From: Pseudocercospora fijiensis CIRAD86
Taxonomy: Eukaryota > Ascomycota > Dothideomycetes > Mycosphaerellales > Mycosphaerellaceae
Assembly: GCF_000340215.1 (NCBI RefSeq)
Contig: NW_006921536.1
Coordinates: forward strand, 1,410,543 to 1,474,542
Direction: 5' to 3'
DNA: 64,000 nucleotides
The notes under the pieces are model-generated. The model saw only the letters and a program-made list of their open reading frames with translations. It ran no database searches and was not told where the DNA came from. Below, piece after piece: positions 35,501 to 46,700 of this stretch; the first letter of the stretch is position 1, and every line of letters begins with the position of its first letter. The position numbers were made by a program, and so were the translations under genes.

Positions 35501-37700
35501 AACTATAATTTTGTTTAGGCCTCTAATATCTACGACCGCACGTCCCTTACGGACTAGCTTGCTATCTACTATAGTCGTCTTCTAGACTACGAAGACTAGG
35601 AACCCGAACTAAGTAGGCTTAGTAGTAAAGGACATCTTTCCTTATACGTAGAGAGGGTCGAAGGTCTTGTTTACGACCTCTTTATCGGGGCCGTAGAGAG
35701 GGTACGCTACCGTAGGGACTTTGTCGTTTTCGTAGCCTAGCTTTAGCGTAACCTCTAGGAAATCGGACTTAGGGATGTCTATAGTAGTGCCCTTGTCTCT
35801 CTATAGGTCTTCGTGCTTCTTTACTATATCCTCGATACGTTATACCTACTCCTTAGTACTATACGCTATTACTCTATTAAAAAGCTGCCTCTCCTTTGCG
35901 GGGTTCGGTAGGTCCGGTAGCGGAAGGCCGGCTACGGCGTGCTCTTCGGGCGCTATATAGTAGCAGCTATAGTAGTCGTACTCGCGTATATATCCTATTT
36001 TTATATATCGTAGTAGCGTCTATAGCCGATCGGTATCGTTATAGACTTATACGAAATTTACCGTAGCGTCTACTACTACGGCGTAGATAGTTAGGGCCTT
36101 GTTCTTAAGTTCCTAGTTCTACGGGTAGAACGCTACGTCTCGGTCCGAAGGGAGGTACGTTCTAAATTAGACGGGCACTAAAGTTATAGCCTACGGTACT
36201 AGAACGACGTTCTTATCGCCCGAGTATACAACCGTACGGAACTTAACCTAATCTTTATAGCCTACTAGTAGGGGAATCTTCGCCTTTTTATAGGAATTAA
36301 TCGTTGCCGTACGGTATAGTATATTAATCTTAATACCCTCCGGGCCGATAATGTCTATCGCTATAAGGAACTTAGCGCTAAGCTCCTTAACGATATATAC
36401 CTTATAACGCATATAGGCGATAACCTTAGAGCTCTTAACGATTCCCGGTACCTAAAAATCGAGATCTACGTACTTACTAATATCCGTTAATCCTACGCCT
36501 TTAACCCTTAGTAGAGCTACTAGACGCTTACGTTCGATGTCTAGGCGCGTCTAGCGTAGGAAGGCCTTATCGATAAGTAATATAGTAGCGCCTATATCTA
36601 GGCAAACTACGTATTCTATACCGTCTTTCTATAGGCGTACAACTATACGTAGATAATAATAGCCTCGAAACGCGTATACTCCCTTAACCTTTAGCAATAT
36701 AGCGGACTTAATAAGCCTAGCGTCCTCCTCTATACTATCCTTCTTAGGCGTTAGCTCTATAGCGTGCTTAGTACGCCTATAGTCCTATAAAAGATTGTTA
36801 CTATCGAATTTCGCGCTACAATTTAAGTATAAGAACTTTAAAGGCCGTATCGTAGCAAAGGGTTCTATAGCTAGGAGAAGGTACTTGCCGATATATAGAG
36901 AAAAGGGCGATAGTAGCGGAACTTCGCTATAGTATACTAATACGGAGTCCTATAAAGAGGCGTTATTATCTACGTCGTCTAATCTATAGTAGATATCTAC
37001 CTAGTTATTAAAGTACGCCGGTACGGAGTATAGGCTTACTAGCCTCGCCGAGTAGCGTAAGCTAGATCGTAGGCGTAAGTATAAACGCGGCTATAGGATA
37101 GATATAGGCTCTTCGACTAGAGGCTCCGGTACCTACTTATTAGCGTAATAGTTACGCGGGGCGTTATTACCTTAGCGGCCGCGTTCTTACTAACCCTAGG
37201 TATTACGTACGTCGTTTTACGTACCCCTATCTTATCGTTACCTACGATTAGTATTTCGATTGCCGCCGCGTGCCTCGTACCCTCGATTATTATTACGTAG
37301 CTCCCTATTACGGTTAGAAGCGTACTCTTTTAGGCGTCCCTCTCTAGCTAGGGCTTGCCTATCGTTTCCTTAATCTCGGCGCTAATACTAGTTTTAATTA
37401 GTATAGCTACTATTTCTAGGGCGCTTATTGCTATAGCCGCCGGCGTAACTACGACCTAAATTGTCGCGATATCCGCGTACTACTACGGCGTACCGACCGT
37501 CGAACCTACCGGCGTAACCGCGACCTAAAGTATCGCGATACGCGCCCGAAGAATCGGCGTACTAGTCGCTATTACGAGCGTTTCGGTATTGTAACTTACT
37601 ATTATACCTATTACGGCCTCGTACTATACCGTAGCTATCGGACTATGTGTACCTACGGTACTATACTTTATACTTGTCTTCTACGGCTCGCGTAAAAGTA
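32500..37700 (-). pseudogene. Element B pol: protease, RT, RNase H, integrase, chromodomain (RIP-mutated)
   Basis: Minus strand in order: an Arg/Asn/Gly-rich linker (37.2-37.7 kb); a protease-like C-L-D-I-G-A near 36.59 kb; RT with V-D-I-R-G-L-N-K-I near 35.53 kb and an intact Y-I-D-D-I-I-I-Y at about 35.23 kb; a fungal block ending L-K-D-I-E-F-Y-L-G-L near 35.0 kb; RNase H from 34912 (R-P-I-Y-I-D-L-D-A at about 34.74 kb); integrase with Y-Y-P-Q-S-D-G-Q-S-K-R-T-N near 33.28 kb; and a chromodomain at about 32.52-32.69 kb (Y-E-I-E-K-L-L, Y-L-V-K). This matches a widespread Pezizomycotina Gypsy lineage with RGQEQ and YLGLTG-type motifs. Stops throughout make it inactive. Confidence 0.87.
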
Positions 37701-37749
37701 TAAATAGTATTACTTAGTAAAGGCTTATCGAGCTTGTCTTATAGGCGGG

Positions 37750-39061
37750 GTTCGAATTGTAACTACGCCTAGTAGAGAAGAGCGTACGGTCTATTAGGGT
37801 CTGTCTCGAGACCTGCCTCGCGTACGTAGCGGATACAGTTTATAATAAACTACTAGGGTACTCTACGGTTACGTATATCCTATACTATATAAGATTCGGC
37901 GTATAGCTTGTCCTAGGCCTCGATAATAGATCTACTAAACTTGTCCCTTAGTACCTTATACTAACGCTTAATGCCCTCTCTTCCGCGAATAGTATCGCGG
38001 TTATTGCTCGTTAGCTCGTAAATAAACTATTACTATACGGCCCTACGTAGGCACTTAGTAAGCTAGGTACGCACTATGCGAGCGTAATTAACTACCGCGT
38101 AATCGCAAGCCGCGTCTAAAAACAGGTGCACTAAGGTAAAGGTAACCTTGTTACTATACGTATAGATATCCTAGCTATCTAAGTCTACGTATAGGGCGTC
38201 GGGGTAGAAATATCTAATATCCGTCGGATCGAACCTCTCTAAACGCTAAGAACGCTACGGGCTATAATAGGGTAAGCGGCTAAACTAGAAGTTGTCGATA
38301 TAGTGCGGGTTAAAGCGGTAACCTCGGGAGCTAAAGTTCCCGCCCTAGGTACTAGAATTACCTAGGCTTAGGCTTAGAGGCCCTCTAGCACCGCCTTAGC
38401 TATAGCGGCGTTGCCTAGCCTTAGCGTTGCGTTATATATTACGGCGTAAGTAATAGGGCTAGGCTTCGACTAGGTTAGGTAGTAGGGCTAATAGAACTTG
38501 TTTATATAGAACCTATTCGTTTAAACCTATACGCGCGAGGCGCTTAGCTCTTCTAGTGTCTAGCCTGTCTTATACTAAGCTCGAAGGGATACTCTAGCGT
38601 AATTAGTCGATCTCGTCCCGGATCTCGTCCCTAAGCTATTAGGTCTATATAACTTATTAATTTAACAGTTGTCTAAATAGCTAGCGTATCTCGTTATATA
38701 GGACGGCTAGATTAGCGGCATTTAGGATTTCGCCGTTAGCGTCTTTAGCGGCCGCGTTAGCGCTAGCGGCGTTCTAGTTCTTACGTACCGGGACTTCGCG
38801 TAGCGCGCCCTCTTATAGACGTTAGAGCTAGGGATTGTCGTAAGCTAGCTACTTACCGTTTCGCTAGTTTTAGGAGGATAGTCCCGCGCTAGTATTACGT
38901 ATACGCTAGCGGTCCGCGACTAGACGCCTAGCCTCCGTACCTAGGAAAGCGTCGACTAACCTATTATAGCGCTACTAGCGAGGGGGCGGATTACGCTCTA
39001 CGCTAGGCTCTACGTATACTAAGTCTGTACGCTAGAACTCTAGGTCTATCTCTTAGGACAT
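37750..39061 (-). pseudogene. Element B gag, RIP-mutated
   Basis: Begins at an ATG at 39061 and reads as an Arg/Asn/Ala-rich protein with RIP stops. It includes a segment consistent with the Gag of this Gypsy lineage upstream of the basic linker that leads into protease. No zinc knuckle was clearly seen. It is preceded by about 1.29 kb of leader to the 5' LTR. Confidence 0.6.
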
Positions 39062-40346
39062 ATCGGCTATATCTTTAGTAGAAGCGGGTAGGATTAACGG
39101 CTCTTATTATCGGGGTCCTTATTACTACGTCTTAGGACGTTAATATTCTGGTTTAGGCCTCCGCTACTAAAGCTCTTACTACTAAGTACCTTATTAGTAA
39201 AGCTTAGTGCCTAATAAAAGGGACTCTAGATTGTTCGGGGCTAAGAGCTCTTACTATTCGGGCTTAGGGCTCTATTGCTCCGGACCTTGCTATTTAGGAG
39301 CCTACTACTTAAGGTCGACAGAAACCGGTAAAGACAAATTAGGACTACTCGGGACTAATAGCTCTAAGGTACTAAGTTCTTGTAGGCCTAGGGGAAATAC
39401 AATCGGTAAGGACCTATAACGTACGTATATAACTCGTCGTATACTAGCTACTAAAATAGTCCGACGGCGACGTAGCTATAGGCTAGTGTCCGGACTTATA
39501 CGTATAGGCACTACTATGTCTAGTAACGGCGGTGCTAGTTCTAGAGTAGGAGCCGCTAAGTCGTTAGGTTCTATCGAGTCTAAAATAGCAAGTTCGTTAC
39601 GGAGTGTAATTAGCGTCTTCGCTACTACCGTAACTAAAGAGCGGTTAACTGCCTAATTCTAGAGGAAACTAAGGGTAGTACTACCTCTAGCGTCTGAGAG
39701 TTTTCGCGGTATATATTCTTCTAGGGGCTAATAATAAGTAGTAATTGTCGTAACGACTGCTTTTAACGGGTCTCTCTACTTCTAGTATACTAACTTAGCG
39801 TAACCGGCGTTAGCTAAGAATTCCTTAAAGCAAAAAGCGATGTTTAACGAGTAGGCGTCTAAATCGGCGCGCGCGGAAGCTAGTATATTTATAGAGTAAG
39901 CGTAGGCTCGATAATCTTATAAGTATAGGATAAGTATAGAGTTAAGGAACTAGATAAGAGTCGGGAAACTGCTAGGGTGCTTATACTAGCAGGCTCTTAC
40001 CTCGACTAGTGCCCGCTTCGGTAGGTGCTAGTATCGCGTAAACAAACCTAGATAAGGAAGGCGGGCCGCCTAGTCTAGCAATTAGAGGGCTATAGGGCGC
40101 CGTCGGTATATAGCTACATATATACGGAAGATAATGTGCGGAATTTAGAGGACTATTGTAATCGTATTAGTATCGAGCGTAGGTAGTTGTTATAGTTAGG
40201 TAGGTAGGTCAGTGCCGCTAGTACGGGACCTCGCGGTCGCGTTAAGCGGCGGCGGTAGGGTTTTTTAGTTTTTTAAGGTGCCTGTTCGTCTAGTACTCGG
40301 GTACTATTTAAACGGATCTAGATCTAACTAAAGCGAAGCTACTAAT
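39062..40346. other. Leader of element B between 5' LTR and gag
   Basis: 1285 bp of RIP-mutated sequence without a convincing reading frame. Next to the LTR, ATTAGTAGCTTCGC on the minus strand is a plausible RIP-altered primer-binding site (TGG to TAG). Confidence 0.5.
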
Positions 40347-40454
40347 TGTTATACGAGGGACGATTAGTAGGTTAGCAAAGGTATAGTATTAGTAAGAGTA
40401 TCTACGGTCCTACGGAAGTATATACAGGCCCGGCGTTCCGTGCCTGCTGTAATA
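40347..40454 (-). repeat. Right LTR of element B (5' LTR), 108 bp
   Basis: Nearly identical to 19833-19940; followed by the GTATT target duplication. Confidence 0.9.
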
Positions 40455-40459
40455 GTATT

Positions 40460-41880
40460 AGTATTCGGGCTTCGGCTCTTTTCTAAGATTACTAGGCCTA
40501 ATAATCTAGGAGCGACGACTGTCTAGGTCCTAGTTAGGCAGCCATTAATTATTACTAAAATTAGTACGGCTGATTTTCTATAGCGGCGCCTTCGTAGCGT
40601 ATAAGGTCGAAATCTAGTAGTTATATTTACTTAGTCCGAGTCGATTTGTAACGTATCTTAAGGGGTTATAAGCTACGGTTTAGTATAATAATCTAGATCG
40701 TAATTATCCTAGTTAAGAGTATATAAGCTTAGTATAGTAGACTCTTACTAGCGCCTATTTTAGCGACTATAACGGTATCCTAGTATACGAAGATAAAGGC
40801 GTAGAGTACGTTAATCTAAAGTTAACTAGTAGTAAAGCTACGACTTAGATAGAATATATCGAGAATCTAATTTAAGCTAGCTTTAACGATCTCCTTTTAA
40901 AACTGCTCCGCCTTAGTATATAATCTAGTATCCTATACTAGTATCTAGATCTCCTCGAGTTTAGTAGCGGGTCCGATATTATTTAGTCGATATTAGAAGT
41001 ACTATATTAGAGTCGGTATATCTTAACTATATAGTATATCGAGGTAGGCAATATTGCCCGACTAGATAGGCTCCTTACGACTAAGTGCCTTAGCCCTTAC
41101 GACTAGGCAAACGAGGAATATACTAATAGGCCTAGTTCTTATTCTTATTCTAGTTCTTATTCTTACGATTGCGGTCCTTAGTAGAGCTATATAAATACGA
41201 CGGAAACGCGCGATTACCTATATTAGTAGTAAGAGGCGATATTATTTAGTAGTTTATAATAGAAAAGGGCGCGCTAGCGGCGAGTAACGCTAGAAGACTA
41301 TAGAAGTAAACGAGATCTATAATAGCGAATAGTTAGTTATATTAAGCGATATTATAGGTAGAGAGTAACTCTAGAAGACTATAGAAGCGGAATATATCGA
41401 ATAGACTATACGTATCTACTAGGCGTACTTAAATAGGACTAGCGAATATACGGATATATATATATATATATCTATACGTATCTTAGCGCGTCTACTCTAT
41501 TTTCTTTATACTTAGACTCGGCTTTTATCCTTTTAATAATATCGGTTCCTTATATGTAACCTTAACTATATACTACCTCGACTAGATAGCCTACTAGAAC
41601 CTTAACTATAATATACGGTAGAGGAGTACGAGTACTAGCGAACTATAATATATATAATTACGTAGATAGCTAGATAATTCTAAAAGATTTCGCTTATTTA
41701 GTTTTATCGAGAAAGCGTAGTATTATAGGTCTATATATAGTATCCGGATATAAGTAGCTAGATATAAAAATAACTTTTATGTTTTCGGATTATCTAGAGC
41801 GTATCTCTTAATTCATATACTTTAAATTATGCTTATATTATCGAGTATAGTAATTTCTAGGAACCGTTTTATAAGCCTAA
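40460..41880 (+). pseudogene. Unrecognised RIP-mutated coding remnant next to the gene island
   Basis: From about 40.76 to 41.45 kb the plus strand reads open apart from RIP stops. It has Y-E-D-K-G-V-E-Y-V-N near the start, a Ser/Tyr-rich run near 41.14 kb and a repeated R-V-T-L-E-D-Y-R-S. No family was recognised. An (AT)9 microsatellite is at 41454-41471. Base composition changes abruptly at about 41880. Confidence 0.4.
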
Positions 41881-42019
41881 TTAGAGGCAGGTTCTGTACG
41901 CATTTCCGGAATCTTTTGTTAGATCAAGCCCCCTAGCATCATTCGCAGATCCGAGCATGGACAGGAAGTTAGCACAGGCGACAAGAGCATTCGCAGGCGA
42001 CAAGAGCATGCGTCGTCTC

Positions 42020-42919
42020 CTAAATGCTCTCGCTCGACCCGTCGCCTTGCTGCCTGCCTCGCCACTCCTGTACGGCGTGTAGAAATTCCAGATTACCGCA
42101 AGACTCTGCGCAATCGATTGGACGCGGCCAGTCGATACCCCCTTCCGTTCCACAATCCATCTCTGGATCTGCACCGCGATCCAGCAAGAAGTTGATCAGC
42201 TCTCGATGGCTGTCGCTGTTCGGACGGCGAGCAAGATAGCAGAGCGGTGTGCTGCATTGATCGCCAACGCGATGTTCGATGGCATTGACATCAAGCTTGA
42301 CGACGTCAATCAGATGTCGCACCATGGCCATTCGGTCTGTGTAGGGCTGACTTGTGCCTCTCGAGGCCAGCAATGTTGCTTTCTCGACGGCGAGGTGCAG
42401 CGTGCGTCGGTCCAGCGGAGCACCTCTCCTTCGTAGCAGCTCAAAGGTCTCAACACTGCCCGATGAAGCGGCCAGGCCCAGGATTGTGGGCGGCGGTGAG
42501 CTTCCACGAGACAAGTCGTCAGGAACATCGACTTTCGCGCCATGGTCCAAGCACCACTCCACAAGATCGGGATATTCCACGACGAACCAAAGCAACGGCC
42601 AGCTGTCGCCTCGACTGTTGATGTCCCATCCATGAGCGACGAGAATCTCGAGCACCTCCTGCGAGGGTTTGGTAGGCTCGTCGTTGATCAAGATGTCTTT
42701 GGCAATCAATTTCTCGACATCGGGGCCGTGTTCAAGCACGTATTGGAGCACGTGGATCGCGTTCCTCGCGCAGGCACGTTTGAGCCCGCGCTGGACGATG
42801 TCGGACACTGCATGGCGAGAGCTCGGCTGTGACGCGAGAAGTATGGCTTGTTCCATGACGGACACATCGTCAGTCCTGCACGCTTCGGTACAGAGCGTCA
42901 TTGCATTCGCTGGTGCCAT
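42020..42919 (-). CDS. Small ankyrin-repeat protein (299 aa)
   Basis: A single uninterrupted ORF with a true ATG at 42919. After a Cys/Ala-rich helical start, roughly five degenerate ankyrin repeats run from about residue 85 to 275, recognisable by E-I-L-V-A-H-G-W-D-I-N, C-L-D-H-G-A-K-V-D, L-L-R-R-R-G-A-P-L-D and F-L-L-D-R-G-A-D-P-E. The C-terminus is Gln/Gly/Ser-rich. No enzyme domain, signal peptide or membrane segment is visible, so it is probably an intracellular protein-binding scaffold. Its stop lies only about 140 bp from the RIP-mutated block, yet it shows no RIP. It is divergent from the LysM-like gene across 824 bp. It could be the C-terminal half of a longer gene, but the upstream sequence offers no in-frame extension that I could support. 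Confidence 0.85.
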   Translation of the reverse strand: MAPANAMTLCTEACRTDDVSVMEQAILLASQPSSRHAVSDIVQRGLKRACARNAIHVLQYVLEHGPDVEKLIAKDILINDEPTKPSQEVLEILVAHGWDINSRGDSWPLLWFVVEYPDLVEWCLDHGAKVDVPDDLSRGSSPPPTILGLAASSGSVETFELLRRRGAPLDRRTLHLAVEKATLLASRGTSQPYTDRMAMVRHLIDVVKLDVNAIEHRVGDQCSTPLCYLARRPNSDSHRELINFLLDRGADPEMDCGTEGGIDWPRPIDCAESCGNLEFLHAVQEWRGRQQGDGSSESI

Positions 42920-43743
42920 TCCGAGCGCAGATTGATGTATTCGAGATTGAACGATTCTGTTGCAAGCCGGAAGGGAGAAAGTCGCAAACCAGAAGTCTTC
43001 CGAAAATCATGCCAGAACCCGCAGCCTCTCAACTAGCAAGGCACTCAGCGCTCGAAAGGATTTGACGATGCTCATGCCCTTGCACATGCACGTCGCACAG
43101 AACTTCAGCTTGGCTGGGCTCGGTTTCACCAATTGGGAAACGCCCACCGCTATACCTAGTTGACTCGATAGTTCTCGTACTCTCTAGTTAAGAAAGTCGA
43201 TGCAACCAATGTTTCAGGATAGCTTAATAAAGAGCAAAAATCTGGATGGTGCACTCCCCTTCAGCCGCAATATCATGGTATGACCAGGCTGTCACTGCTG
43301 TGCGACGCCAGTCCGATCAGATGAATGAACATGTGCCAGGCCCATTGCTGCTACCTAGACACACTCCGATCCGAGATCATTGAATGCGGCATGGGCCATG
43401 GCTGGGATTTCAATCGAATCCTTCCCAGTCCGTCCTACCTCGAGTCTTTCGGCAGCACGCTCTAGAGGAACCGCAGAGTCCTGAGGTGGCTTCTTGGTGC
43501 AACCACAATGAAGTAGCATTGGACCATACGCTATTAATCGCCACCTGCGTGGGACTAGAACGGGGTAAGAGCCATGAGTATTGGATCAAATCGCCTATGG
43601 GCTCATTGCTGGTTTACTTATAACTTCGTCCAACTCTTCATCCGTTTCTCATGCCTACCAAGCTCATAGTCCTTGACCGAGAGGTGTAAATTCGCTTCGA
43701 CTTCTCTTCCTCGTTCGCTGGACAAAGACCACATCTACCGCCA
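42920..43743. promoter_or_regulatory. Divergent intergenic region, ankyrin gene / secreted LysM-like gene
   Basis: 824 bp without a supported gene. On the plus strand a TATA-like TTTACTTATAAC lies about 120 bp before the LysM-like ATG, followed by a pyrimidine-rich stretch (CTCTTCCTCGTTC), a common fungal promoter context. The start site context is GCCAATGGG. Confidence 0.45.
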
Positions 43744-46700
43744 ATGGGAGTTTCAAACTTCGCAACAGCTTTTCTGCTGCTCTCAAGCCTTGCTCAAACG
43801 CTGACGCTCCCTGAGAGGGGACAGCACAATGGTATCCGAGATATTGCTGTCGACATAGACAGTGAAGTGAAGGTCGTCCTGTCCACGCCCGCGACTCTGG
43901 AACAGATCGCTCGAGAGCTTGCAATCGACGTCTCTTGCTTGCGGGCCGCCAATCCGTCTCTGTCATCTCTCGGCCGTGGTCAACACTGCACCGTTCCTCA
44001 AGCCTGCTGTGGAAGTAGCTGCAATGGGAAATTTTGCAGTAATCGTCCTCGCTGCCACAATCAATCCACATCGACTGTCACCGTCAAGACCGGTACTGAT
44101 ACGGACTGCTATTCGACCCTGACTACAAGTATATCCTTCACCTTGACGTCAAGCTCAACCACAACGTTGACAGGCTCGGGATTCTCGCCAACCTCCAGCA
44201 TTGCAAGTACTTCCTCTTCGCCAAGTAGCAGTATTTCTCAATTCATCAGTAGCACCACCGGCATATCGACGACTCCTATCAGCAGCATATCGACTACCAC
44301 CCTATCAACGCCATTGCAAGGTTCCTCTTCTTCTTCCTCGCAAACAACGGGAGTCATTACCACTACCAATTCTCTCGGACAGACTGTTATATCTGACAGC
44401 TCCATTGCGATCACTTTGCCTACTGGTAAGCAAAGACCCCACTGGCAGGCATCCTTTATTCTCAATGCCTGTGACCTTGAGTCTACTGCGGAGACAAATA
44501 AAAAAAAACAGGAGACATTCCGCTTCCTCAGATATACCTACTGACACTTGACCTACACTTCCAGGCATCTCTTCAGCAATAGTTGTGACACTTCCGGACA
44601 ATTCCATCACCACGATTCAGCCTTCTTCTGCGTCTTCTGAGAGTACTTCAGCCTTCGTGCCAACCACCAGCTCTCCTTCGCAGACCATATCGGAAAGCTC
44701 CAGTCTGCAGCCTTCTTCTACACTTTCCACGACGATTTCAGGCTTAACCACAACTACAAACTCTCTTGGGCAGACTGTGACCATCGAAAGCTCTAGTACC
44801 GGCTCTCTATCTACTGACTTCCCTTCAACGGGTACGCTCTCCCTTCCGGAAAGCGCATCTGATACATTATTGCCAACTTCGGTGCCGTCTTCGTCTAGCT
44901 CGGGGTCGAGCATCACTACGATCTCTTCGAACCAGACCACCACATCAAACACTGCATTTGTGGTCACCACGACGAACTCGCTTGGGGCAACGTTGATATC
45001 CACTATTAGTCAAGTCGCCAGCTCTTCATTCGTCGCAACGCCTACGACTTTAATAACTACTTCTGGATCTGTGATCATCTCTGACTCGACCAGCTCGCCG
45101 TCGTTGCTGCCCTCGACGAGCGATCTCACATCTACAACAACGACGTCCGATGGACTCACAATCATCACGCAGTCAGGTCAAAGCTTTACAATCTCTTCCA
45201 CACTCTCTGCTCCAGTAACAATCACGAATGGGAACAGTTCTGTGATCACATTCACCCCTAGCTTCTCATCTTCGACAAGCAACGCACCAGTACTTACTAC
45301 GACAAATTCGGACGGCCTTACTATAGTATCGCAGTCGGGAGCTGTACTCACCATTCCGACCGGCATCACTCAACCAACTACTATCACACAGTCCGATGGT
45401 GTAGTGACGACCTTCTCACCAGGCCCTGTCACTTCGCCTCCCTCGAGTAGCACGGGCTCAACTTCAACCACTCCTCTGGGTTTATTTCCCATCACTACTC
45501 CTGTACAAGAACCGAAGGCTGACGATGATGGTACCATTATACCTTGTAACCTGTGGTTCTTCTCGCTTTGTATTGACTGGCTAGATACCGATATCCTCGG
45601 CTGGAAGTTCAATCTGCCGCCTGGGATTCACCCACCTGGACCTCCACCACCCATTACATTTCCTCCCGGACTGTCTATCTCAATCAGTGTCAGTGGCACG
45701 CTTCCTAGTTGGCCTGCCCTTACAGTTGGTCCTGATCTGCTGCCGACCTATGAGCCAGAGCCGGACGATTGCGAGACCGAGTCTGCTGAACTATGTCTCA
45801 CCAGCACTTCCTTCGGAGTTTCTTCAGCTGGGGCCACCGTCACCACTACTGCTAGTTCAGTGTTATCTACATGTGCCACAGTGTATGGATGCGATGTATC
45901 GGACGACTCAAGCTCAACGACGACCACTTCCACCACTTCAGGATACCCCTACTCTTGTACCGTTGGTTGTCAGGGTTGCAATGCTCGCCGCGAGCTTTCA
46001 ACTCCCACAGCCGTACCCTCGCTTCCATATCCCACGACAAACAAGCCGAGCAATCTTACTTCGTTTTTCTTGCACTCCAACTTGGCCATACGTGACATTC
46101 CGAACAGAAATGACTGGGACGTGGTTGCTGAGCTCTATGATGCTGTCAAGGGAGAGGAAAGGTCGGTCAACGTGGTCCATGACAACGCTGGCCAAGTAGG
46201 CCTCTCTAGTTCCCGATTCAGATACTTCGATGCCTCCGAAACCAACATCTACGTAACTGGACTCGCTGGTTGCACATCCATTCTGGTGGTATCTCGGCTA
46301 GGTATGTCGCTTTTCAATGTTACGCAATCGAAGTCTGTGACGGGGACAATGTCAACATTCCCAGAGACAGCAAAAGGGGACTGAACTGGTCTGCGCCGAG
46401 GAAGCTTTTTCAAATGGCGCATTACTGACGGTGTCCATTGTAGGGGCATATATCTCTCATCTGTGGGAGCCGTCTTTCACAGAACCCGGGGGTCCACCGA
46501 ACTTCCAAGCAGATGTGATCGATTACCTAAAGTATGCCGAGCAGTCATCTTCCATCGCCATTCCAGTTCGTTGACCTAGTGCTAACTAATCTGTTCCAGC
46601 AACGGCCGAGCTGGTGGAGAAGCCGATACTGAGCCTCTTGGCGCTCTTGTTCAGGGTGGCGTATTCGGTGACACAGCAACCACAAAGATCTTCATCATGA

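Larger units (their letters stand above)
19833..40454 (-). mobile_element. Element B: large chromodomain Gypsy retrotransposon, RIP-mutated, split by C1
   Basis: Two 108-bp LTRs (19833-19940 and 40347-40454) begin TGTTATACGAGGG and end TAATA, with a 5-bp target duplication GTATT on both outer sides (19828-19832 and 40455-40459). The minus strand carries gag, pol with chromodomain and a very long third ORF, then a G-rich polypurine tract (GGACGGGGGTA on the minus strand) next to the left LTR. Removing nested C1 (21174-28335 plus one CTCCG copy) leaves about 13.45 kb. The LTRs differ by only a few changes. Confidence 0.88.

Noticed and set aside
39207..39419. 70-aa plus-strand ORF in element B leader
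   Set aside because: Opposite to the element's coding strand, no motif.
1..41880. Explanation of stop-rich DNA as CpG methylation decay
   Set aside because: CpG is abundant throughout; the missing steps are CpA/TpG in a pyrimidine context, as expected for RIP.
42024..43163. Several plus-strand ORFs of 60-96 aa opposite the ankyrin gene
   Set aside because: Antisense shadows of a well-supported coding sequence, with mixed frames and no domain signal.
43384..43623. 79-aa ORF in the divergent promoter
   Set aside because: No splice support or domain; lies where the promoter of the LysM-like gene should be.
44585..46384. Independent gene in the Ser/Thr-rich ORF
   Set aside because: Its only start is non-ATG just after a good acceptor; it is exon 2 of the LysM-like gene.
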